Assembly: GCF_010183535.1 (NCBI RefSeq)
Contig: NC_071332.1
Location: forward strand, 17,236,001-17,300,000
Length of the DNA stretch: 64,000 nucleotides
Reading direction: 5' to 3'
Source of the DNA: Caenorhabditis remanei
Taxonomy: Eukaryota > Nematoda > Chromadorea > Rhabditida > Rhabditidae
A model generated the notes under the pieces. It was not told the DNA's origin. It made no database searches and worked only from the letters and a program-made list of their open reading frames with translations. Made by a program: the position numbers and the translations under genes. Numbering within the stretch: the first letter of the stretch is position 1; every line of letters starts with the position of its first letter. Positions 56,101 through 64,000 of the stretch are shown here, in pieces.

Positions 56101-56285
56101 TTGCTCCAGAATTTGTGAGGATTCACTAACGCCACAAGGCCATCGACATTGTCGTAGGTGACCGCATGGAATATGTCAATGTGACGCTAGAATTTATTCT
56201 GTAGATCAAACAAATTTTTCCTGAAACACTGGGTTACCTTGTATATATCATGAGCGTTAATTCGTTTCAATACATCACTGAACAT
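53151..56285 (-). CDS. Calcium-independent phospholipase A2 (patatin, iPLA2-like)
   Basis: Exons (minus): 56285-56238, 56186-56131, 56083-56007, 55954-55846, 55799-55622, 54941-54520, 54464-54167, 53465-53151, giving 500 aa; every phase closes. The N-terminus has one to two degenerate ankyrin units (DVKDKNGNTVLHLAAKL). The patatin domain starts at VILSLDGGGLR (oxyanion-hole glycines); the nucleophile elbow is GTSCGG, where GTSTGG is usual, so GXSXG is kept; the dyad Asp is in ADGA. It should hydrolyse glycerophospholipids without calcium, like PLA2G6 (806 aa in human), with far fewer ankyrins here. Intron 5 holds a long foldback, intron 7 a dispersed repeat. Confidence 0.92.
53925..54065. repeat. 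Dispersed repeat in iPLA2 intron 7
   Basis: CCACTGGAAAACTTGAAAACC ... CTGAAATTTCATGCT (split) is an inverted relative of ~17935-18060 downstream of B4. Confidence 0.6.
55280..55597. mobile_element. Long-arm foldback MITE in iPLA2 intron 5
   Basis: Ends GCTTGCAAACCGGACC and CGGTTTGCAAG; arms contain ATACCAAAATGTAGATCTC and its inverse. Same family as 41976-42311, but the inner arms have diverged. Confidence 0.85.
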
Positions 56286-56667
56286 TGTTGTGATGACGAG
56301 AGAGAAGTGAGAAATGTCTGGAGTTTTTGATTCGGTTCAAAAATTTACAAGAAAAATTTATAATGAAAAATAGAGCAAGGTTAGGTTACTGTGGCAAAAA
56401 TAAAATTATATATTTGAAAAAATATGAAGGAATTAAACTCTTTTTTATTTTTTCACGTGTTACGTGGAAATATCTCAGTTTTGAAACGTCCGATTTCAGA
56501 ACGTGACAAAAAACTATACTTTTTAAAGTATTTTTTTAAAGAACAATTTCAAGCAATCTAAGTAATAGTTTTATTTATTTCATTTATTAGATCTTACAAA
56601 ACAAAACATCAGTTACAGACAAAAAAACAGGTCAAAATTCAATGAGAACATAAAATTTCCAGACAAA
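56286..56667. other. Intergenic between iPLA2 and F-box gene 1
   Basis: AT-rich: the iPLA2 promoter region and the 3' flank of the next gene. Nothing else recognised. Confidence 0.4.
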
Positions 56668-58085
56668 TTACTGAGCCTCCTCCACATTCGAAATGATGAT
56701 ACTCATGCATGGACAAACTTTGATTCTCAACTTTCTCTTCTCTTCCGGTACATCAAACTCCCACACTTTCAATCCACTATCCAAACCATTGACTGGTTCT
56801 CCAAGAAGCTCAACAAGAAATTTTTCGTTGAGGATGAATCTGCATCTCAATCTCATTTCTTCAAAGCTTGGTTTTCCAATGAGTGTCTGAAATTAGAGAT
56901 AAATTATTGTTGTTTTAATAGTTGGTCATACCTCTTTCAAATAGAGTAAATCTCCAGCTGAAATCGTCTCGAAGTTAGTTCCAGTGTACGAAAAATGTGC
57001 AAAGTCAATCATTGCTTGTGACACTATAAACCGTTCTGTTTGAAACGCGGACGCATTCTTCCACTGGTCGAGATTTGCGATTTGATTCAAATTTAGAAAA
57101 TTCATAGATCCTCTAGAGTTGCTCAACGAGATTGTATCCAGTGTCTTTGCGTTGAGAAATGGGAGAACTTGCATCACTTGGTTTTGATTTAAAACTTCCA
57201 TTTTCAAAAATTCGGCTTTAATCGGACTCTCCCGATATTTCAGAATGTTCTTAAGATCTGCCAGAAACTTTTTTGTTTGGTGTTCCAATATAACAAAGTT
57301 TTTGATTTCTGGTCCTCCGCTGATGAGTACTTCAAACTTCTCGATAATCGATTTTTGATGCTTCAAAATGATTTCCAGATCTATACAAAGAGCATCCAAG
57401 TAGTCCATACTAACTAGATTCTTTTTGTGGAGACTAGAAACCAATGTGACACTTTCATCTTTTCTACCATATTCTATGCATGCATATTGCTCTCCATCGA
57501 TAAACAGAGTCAAACATGCAACATCTTTTTTGACAGAAATAGTGAGAGTCGAGATTTTGAAATCCAATTTTTTCCGACCGATAAAAACGCGTAGTCCTCG
57601 AGACACTTTTTTCAGTGTGAGTCTGAAAATTATTGCGGTTTGAAGATACATAAGTAGGGACCGCAATGAACATGGGCGGAGTTTTTCATTTTCTTCTCTT
57701 AGGGCGTCATAGGGAGGTTATCGAAATGTTTGGTAGACTGCCCTGAGAGCCCAGTACGATAAAACAGAATGAAAACTTTTTACCCCTATGTAATCGAGTA
57801 CGTAGAATTCAATGAACACACGTTCGTTTCACCCAAATTATTAGTTCTCTCAGAAAACTGAAAAAAACGTTTTGCTTTTTTCAGAAAAATGTCACGTTTA
57901 GGATGTTCTAGGTCGAACAAGCATCATTTTTTGACAGTTTATAATAGTTCTGGACATACTCTAATAGGTTTTGAAAGACAAAAGTTAATTATTTTTTTAA
58001 CTCACAATGAATTCATATCAAGATTCTTCAAAACTTCGTCCATTACCAAATCCGGTAGAAGGAGTAGTGGGGATCCGCTAAACAT
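56668..58085 (-). CDS. F-box / FTH-domain protein 1
   Basis: Exons (minus): 58085-58006, 57622-56932, 56886-56668, giving 329 aa. Exon 1 plus the start of exon 2 encode the F-box (LLLPDLVMDEVLKNLDMNSL then LTLKKVSRGLR). The rest is the nematode FTH/DUF38 region, with LNLNQIANLDQWKNASAF, MIDFAHFSYTGTNFETISAGDLLYLKE near its end and a final beta-rich exon. F-box proteins recruit substrates to SCF ubiquitin ligases through SKP1-like proteins; the FTH region is the presumed substrate binder. Substrate unknown. Exon lengths match gene 2, confirming paralogy. Confidence 0.9.
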
Positions 58086-58380
58086 TTCAAATCGATAGGA
58101 GGAGAGCGGTGCGTCAGGGCAGAGAGAGAGAATCAATAGGAACTGTACGTCGTCAGGGCAGAGAGCAGCAATACGTCACACCTAATCCTCGCGTCACAAT
58201 AGGGCGCATTTGCATAGCCTTATTTGGGAAGATCTCTTCTATTGTGACAGTATCCCATCTCACAGTCACACGGGGTTCTGGTTGGGCTGGCAGACACACA
58301 GAAAGGCAAAAACGACAGTAGTCTAGGTCACACAACGGTCTGACAAGGTGTTAGCTTACAAAAATGGGGATTCTTTACTT
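58086..58380. other. F-box 1 upstream region
   Basis: Repeated words GCGTCAGGGCAGAGAGAGAG and GTCGTCAGGGCAGAGAGC (58110-58168) form a short imperfect tandem repeat. No gene. Confidence 0.45.
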
Positions 58381-59090
58381 ATCGCCCCCCACATCAGTAC
58401 AGTCCCCCACGTTGAAATTTACCTAGGAAGAGCCCCCCACCCAGTACAAAACAGGTGGGGGCTTTTTCCTCACGGCGGGGGGCTCTACTTCTATTTCTGT
58501 GTGAAACAATGACCCCCACCAGTACAAAGTGGGGGACGATTGTTCAAGAACCTGGTATTCATGACTTATCGCCCCCACCCCCCTAGAGCCCCCCACCGAA
58601 AGTGGAGTTGTAATTCTTACTGTTTATCTTTAGCTGTAATCATTTATTGATAGCCCCCCACCATTGAACATCGGTCCCCCACCTATGGATTATTAGACCC
58701 CCATCATTGAATATCAGTCCCCCATTAATAACTTTAAAACCCCCATTGTTTAACAATAGACCCCCATCATAGAACATCAGGCCCCCACTATTGAACTCCA
58801 CACTATGAATGAAACAAATGGAAGCACGTTTTCAGACTATAAGCTTGAACATCATAAATATAAATTATGCCGAAAATGTCTTTCCGGGTCTTTTTACCTA
58901 AGCCTGAAGATTCGGGTATAGTTGAATTATGTTGGACTAAATGGTTCAGGAGTATAAGAGAAAAAAGAGAAAAGGGAAGGGGCTAATGTTCAATGGGTGG
59001 GGGGTCAATAATCAATCAGGTGGGGGGCTTTTCCCAGGTCCTTTTTGGGGGGTCATTCTTCAATATAGGGGGGGACGAAAAGTAAATATA
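58381..59090. repeat. C-tract / G-tract inverted repeat region
   Basis: From 58384 to ~58795 the plus strand carries some 20 runs of 4-6 C, often as CCCCCAC or CCCCCATCATTGAA. From ~58975 to 59080 it carries runs of 4-7 G with the complementary context (TTCAATGGGTGGGGGG, GGGGGGTCATTCTTCAATA). There are also mixed G runs at 58451-58490. Confidence 0.85.
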
Positions 59091-59439
59091 CCCCAAAAAT
59101 GTATCTAATAGTGTTAAGAATCATAAACAACCAAAACATTTATTGGTGAAGGTAAAAACTGCATGATCTTTACTAATAATATTCAACAGATTCCGTTTGT
59201 CTGTTTGTTTGTCGCCGATCATAACTCCTTCCGTAGTGGGCCGATTTCTATGAAACCTAGATAGATAGATTGGAAATTAGGCTTAGTTGATGCCCGAACT
59301 TTTCTTTTTTCGAAAACACCCAATTTGACGTCTTCTGGAGATGATGACGTTTTTAGTGATAAATTGCTTTGAGAGAAGGAGAAAAGGTGTGTCCCGACAG
59401 GGTGGTAGAAATCCCAAAATATCAGCCTAACACTACTGA

Positions 59440-60600
59440 CTCGGTGTTTCTTTACTGCATTCTCGAGAGCGCCCGGCCGCGCATATTTGGTGTAGCGGTC
59501 TACACAGGTGGTTCGCGATGGATGCTATATGGGGCATATTCAAAATGGAAGCACATAACCTCCCATGTGCTCGCATAAAACGATGTGCTTCGCGCGCGGA
59601 AGTGATATGCTTCGAGGCGTGGTGCTTGTGGCACGGATCCTGCGTGCTTCCATATAGCTCGCATATAGGATCCATGTTTTCACCGTAAACCTGAAACTTG
59701 CAACGACACTCCGCCATTACACCATGGCGTGCTGTTTATCGTAATTGAAAGTGTAATTTTTTTCAAAGACATTTTCATAAGTTTCTCCGTTTTCGAAGAT
59801 TTTCATGCACTTTTTGTCAAATTTTGCTGAAAACAAATTACGACTAAGTAATAATTAATTTTTAATTAATGTCCGAAAAGTATAATTTTAATTTTCAAGC
59901 TGAATCGCGATTTTTTAGGGAAAGCTCAATGAAATGAAATGATAAAGTTATCTTATTCATGAAAGTAAGAGCGTCTTTATTTTTCTTACTTCGGATTGGC
60001 TATAATAATTATTTTTAGATGGAAAAAGGTAAGACGGTAAGTTTTAGTCAAGACGAAGTAAGAAAAGTAAGAATCTCATCACTGTGTTATACGGTTTTCG
60101 GAAAACATTCATTCCGTTGATTAGGTGATTTAAACTTTTTTGATTCATTGATTGATTTCGGTTTTTTTGGTAAGAAATGGAATGAAAGAAAAGGAACGGA
60201 AAAATAAGTTATAGCTTTCTGTGCTTTCTCTAAAACTATTCGTGCTTTTGTTACTGAAAGTATAGTCGTAATTTGTTTTCAATGAAAACTGAAAACGGAG
60301 AAAATGAATATGTTATAAAGAATAGAGCTGAACAGACTCGGAATGGAATAGCAAAGTAACAACACATTATAATGGGTGGAATTAGTGGGCGAGGGCATCG
60401 TACGAGGTGACGGTAGACATGATAAACGGCAAGAATAACATGGATCGCGCGTGGGTCATATATGCTTCCCGCTGCAGAACATGCTTCCATCCCCAGGCAT
60501 ATAACTAGCACATAAGTTTCCTATGACTCCCATATTCGACACCGCGCGAACGCACAATGCTTCCATCGCGAACCACCTGTGTACGCAAATGACTCTTAAG
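59440..60600. mobile_element. 1.1-kb foldback element
   Basis: Outer ends pair: TACACAGGTGGTTCGCGATGG at ~59501 (split by one base) and its complement at ~60572-60594. Inner arms also pair: AAAACAAATTACGACT (~59829) with AGTCGTAATTTGTTTTCA (~60265). The unit GCTTCC recurs (AATGCTTCCATC). No transposase: non-autonomous. Confidence 0.75.
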
Positions 60601-60939
60601 CATGGGGCTGTGAGTTCGTTCCTCCCCGTGGTAAATGTTTTTTTTTCCTTTTTGGTCATAGGAAAGTAATGTATTGAGGAACTTTTGGATTCAAATGGAA
60701 TGAATAGAAGTGACTATGATGAAAAATTGGTCAAAAATTTTGTTTTTGTTGGAGATGTTGCAAAATTAACCTTTATTATAGGGTCGGCGGATATGCCATC
60801 GATTTGAAATTGTTTTTCGGAGGAGGACTCGAAAGTTCGATGTGAATTTTGAACCCATCTCACATACATAATGGGAGAGAGGGAAACCGGGGAATATGTT
60901 TTTTTTTGTTAGCGAAGCCTAGGAAACTAAATAAATGGA
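60601..60939. other. Intergenic, nothing recognised
   Basis: Non-coding AT-rich sequence between the foldback and the hairpin-repeat region. Confidence 0.4.
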
Positions 60940-61893
60940 AGAACACTACTCAGGAAGAGATGGTGATTTATGAATAAGGAACTTCGTCGTAGCTCGGTTA
61001 AACACTAAAAAAGAAATTAATTCTAGGATGCGGGTTTGTTAAAGCATGGTCTAAGTCTGCCATACTGCTTTTTGGGAGAGGGAGGCGGCATCGCCGCCGA
61101 TCAGTAAAAAACTTTCTAATAAAAATTTAAGTGAATTTTTTGTAGATGTGACATGGAAGTCTCCAGATTTCTAATCTTCAGTTTTGTGAAACGGTTTCTG
61201 AGTGAACAATCGAAATGAAAAAAAGACTGTGTAACGGTGGTGTTTAACTTTCAAACCGAGAAATGTATAAACTATGTAGTTCTGAAGTCAGAGAAGAGAG
61301 GCTGCATCGCCGCCGAACAATCAAAAAAAGAAGGAAAAAGGACTTTTTGGATCAAACCGGACTAAAATATTTCCGTGTGTAAGATTTTAGGGAGGGAGGC
61401 GGCATCGCCGCCGATCAGTAAAAAACTTAAAAATAATACTCTAATCCTACCATGCGTATAATGAATAAAAGAATGCTACTCACGTAGTGATAGTTATTTT
61501 CGAATAAGGAACTTTGTCGCAGCTCGATTGCCTTCAAAAAAGTAATAAATTCTGGGATGAGGATCTGTTAGAACATCGTCTTAATTTGCCATACTTATTT
61601 ACCTTGAAGAGGAGGGGCATCGCCGCCGATCAGTAGGGAAAAAAGAAAGAGTATAAGGAAAAACATGAGTTATTATGCTCCAGTTCTTTGGCAAGATTAT
61701 TTTTAAATAAGGAAAACATAGGAAAGTTCAGATTTGTAAAAAGAAAAACAACTCATTCTAAAACATATTCCATCGGAATAGATAAAATCATTGAGTGAAT
61801 TCCTATCAAGCGCCGTAGGCGCTGTAAAACGGGGAAGGGTGGTGTAGAGAAGGAGGTTGAGCAGCCGTAGGCTGCGTCAACCGACTGGTATCA
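60940..61893. repeat. Hairpin-rich dispersed repeats, right copies
   Basis: Two copies of the 1-195 type (60940-61120, 61460-61640), two extra hairpin cores (61300-61316 and 61396-61415) and, at 61808-61890, the module AGCGCC-GTA-GGCGCT followed by GGTTGA+GCAGCC-GTA-GGCTGC+G+TCAACC and ACCGACTGGTA. GGCGGC-ATC-GCCGCC is a perfect stem. Confidence 0.8.
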
Positions 61894-61967
61894 CATAAAA
61901 GCCTCGTTTGCATGGAAAAATTATATCGGGAAGTAATGAGATTTGGGAAAACTCAAATATGTATCAA

Positions 61968-63190
61968 TCATAACACAGAACGTACATGTTCGATTCTAAT
62001 AGATTCACATCCCGAAGCAATAATTTTCACTTTTCCTTGTCCATCAGCCGCATCGAATTCCCATGCCACTTCTCTGGTCAGCAGACGACCAAACACTTCC
62101 TCGAGCCGCTCTCCGTTCAGGAACCATTCGAATTTTAAATTAAAACAAAGAGGAGTTGATGATGCAACAAACCTCTGCAAAAATAAATCGACAGTTCCGC
62201 AAAAGATATAGTCACTTACCTCTTTCAACATGAACAGCTCATCTGTGCTCACTGTCTCCATGTACGTGTTCAAACTCGAAAGGTGGGCAAAGTAATGGAG
62301 TGGTTCAGTGATTCTAAATCCCTCCGACAAGAATCTCTGAATACGTTTCCACTGTTCCAATTTTACAATCTGATCCATCTCCAATGTTTGACCTGGTACT
62401 TTTCTCAGGACTCTCAAAGTCATATCGCGTAATGTCTTTGGACAAAGACAAGGGAAGACAGCCATCACTTGACATTGATCAATGACGTCCATCCGTAACA
62501 ATTTGGTTTGAATCTTGTGGTTCCGTGATCCGAGAATTCTTTTGAAGTCCGCCAGGAATGGCTCTGTCCGCTGCTTCAATCGTGCGTCATACTCGTCGTT
62601 CCACGACTTTTTCTTATAATGTTGGAGATAGAAGAACACTCCTATTTCTTTGGAAATAGACTTTTGATTCTTCAAAATTATCTCCAAATCGTTGGTGCAC
62701 GCCTTCATGACGTCGATGTTGACAATTTTTCTTCGTCTACAAGACACCGAAGTTGGATCCCCTACTTTCCCATAGTATTCTACTCGAATCGGATCATTTT
62801 CGTCGAAGTAGAATGAGACGCGGACCTTGTTGGGTCTCAATAAGATGTAGAGTGTTTTGATTTTGAAATCTGGCTTTTTCTCGTCGACAAATTCACGAAG
62901 TGCTCGATTCACTTTCCGGAGGGTGAGGCTGAAAGAATAAGAGATAAAAGAGGTGATAAAAAACTTATCAACTACAAAACATCCCTCAGTTTTTTATATA
63001 AGATTCCCACAAAAATTAAGATTGTGGTGCAAGAAGTGACATCCAAACACACTCTCAAGCAAAATTATATTTCCTTTTCTCACCAAAAGCATTCAGTCAA
63101 ATTTCAAAAAAAAACTCACAGTGCGTTGAAATCAAGGTATCCTAATAAATAGCTCATGACCAAATCCGGCAAATCGAGTAAGTTAGCCAT
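61968..63190 (-). CDS. F-box / FTH-domain protein 2
   Basis: Exons (minus): 63190-63120, 62928-62220, 62174-61968, giving 328 aa. F-box: MANLLDLPDLVMSYLLGYLD then LLTLRKVNRALREFVDEKKP across intron 1. FTH region: DQIVKLEQWKRIQRFL, LHYFAHLSSLNTYMETVSTD, ELFMLKEV. The last exon (RFVASSTPLCFNLKFEWFLN) is beta-rich and ends SIRIEHVRSVL. Intron 2 is 45 bases and open in frame, so an unspliced reading is also possible, but B-type donors/acceptors and gene 1 support splicing. Role as for gene 1. Confidence 0.9.
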
Positions 63191-63569
63191 CTGGAACGAA
63201 GAATAATAACAGTTTTCGTAAGGAGTACTCGGCTTTTTTTAAACGAGGAAAAAACGGTATACAAGAGATTTAAAGCCAAAGAAAAGCATTCAAAATGGAA
63301 TCAAACCGTTTGCGTTATGAAAACATTGAAGTAAATAAATCATTTATCGACAAAAATTATTGAAAACGTTGAGAAGAAAATTAATGTAACCATACTAATG
63401 TCAGATGATGAGATAAACTCTCGTATTGCAAATAACATAAGATTCAAATAACGTTAAGGATAATAAACAAAACATTTATGGGTGAAAGTAAAAACTGCAT
63501 AGTATCACATAAAAAATATCGTTTAAATGGGAAAAATTTAGATCGGGAAATAAAAAGATCAGGGACAAC
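63191..63569. other. Spacer between F-box genes 2 and 3
   Basis: F-box 2 promoter and F-box 3 3' flank. AGTATCACATAAAAAATATCG at ~63502 (one base too many shown in full is avoided: core ATCACATAAAA) resembles the F-box 2 3' flank at ~61891, so the duplication included downstream sequence. Confidence 0.5.
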
Positions 63570-64000
63570 TCAACTATCAGACCCTGAACGTTGATGTTCG
63601 ATTCTAATAGATTTACATACCCCTCCATTATGCCAAACATTGAACTTCACTTTTCCTCGTCCATCAGCAGCATCAAACTGCCACTCTTTTTCCCCATTCA
63701 TCGGAGGACCAAAAACTTCCACAAGACGCTCTTCATCCACGAATTCACAGTAATTGAAATGAAAATATTTTGGAGTGGACGATGCAATTACTATCTGCAA
63801 AATAAATTAATCGAGTACTGGAGGGTTTCGCAACAAAATATTACACGCTTACCTCTTTTAACAACAGTAGCTCATCTGTTTTCACAGTCTTCATAAGGGC
63901 ATGGCCCAAACTCGAGAGGTGGGCAAAGTGGTTGAGTGATTCAGTGATGTAAAACCCCTGCGACATGAATTTCTGAATGCGTTTCCACTGTTCCAACTTC
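63570..64000 (-). CDS. F-box / FTH-domain protein 3, 5' end outside the window
   Basis: Partial. Last exon 63794-63570 (IVIASSTPKYFHFNYCEFVD ... SIRIEHQRSGSDS) and the 3' part of the FTH exon from 63853 to beyond 64000 (KLEQWKRIQKFMSQGFYITE, LNHFAHLSSL, TDELLLLKE). Closely related to F-box 2 and in the same orientation, so a tandem copy. Its F-box should lie past base 64000. Confidence 0.9.

Noticed and set aside
1..64000. CRISPR arrays, bacterial operons, riboswitches
   Set aside because: Eukaryotic intron-containing DNA throughout; repeats lack CRISPR spacing.

Overview
The window is nuclear DNA of a nematode, almost certainly a Caenorhabditis species. The evidence is: short introns (about 42-60 bases) with TTTTCAG/TTTCCAG acceptors, dense clusters of nematode-type seven-transmembrane chemoreceptor genes, F-box/FTH genes, many small foldback transposons, and a BEL/Pao retrotransposon. 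No bacterial or viral context is present. Exon structures were worked out by hand; in almost every gene the splice phases close exactly, which is the main support for the models.

Layout. 1-610: left copy of a hairpin-rich dispersed repeat. 611-3030: higher-order tandem array. 4718-9424: three minus-strand receptors of one class ('class A'). 10404-19442: five minus-strand receptors of a second class ('class B': B1-B5); B1-B3 are a 1.46-kb tandem duplication and B1 is split by a mariner element. 20082-23561: two plus-strand Str-superfamily receptors (C1, C2). 23680-24670 and 39457-39572: the two halves of class B receptor B6, split by a 14,786-bp BEL/Pao retrotransposon (24671-39456) with 791-bp LTRs and a 5-bp target duplication. 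39801-42704: an Srh receptor (C3) and class B receptor B7. 43561-44466: CTTCCGA minisatellite. 44929-46777: PhzF/PBLD-like enzyme. 47208-50823: an Str receptor and an Srx receptor. 51859-53085: a small secreted/single-pass membrane protein of unknown family. 53151-56285: patatin-like, ankyrin-containing iPLA2. 56668-64000: three F-box/FTH genes with a C/G-tract inverted region, a 1.1-kb foldback element and more hairpin repeats between them.

Biologically this is a chemosensory-receptor neighbourhood expanding by tandem duplication and remodelled by transposons. Two receptor genes are cut inside exons by elements with exact target-site duplications. Most larger introns hold foldback elements.

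The most unusual signal is a 9-mer, GCA(A/G/T)CCCAC. I found about 20 exact copies, all on the sense strand of the BEL element. They lie in the LTRs, the 5.8-kb leader, gag and pol, and the coding copies fall in all three codon phases, so a nucleic-acid signal is likelier than a protein one. A second is a pair of distant hairpin modules (near 530-616 and 61808-61890) whose sequence differences keep the stems paired.
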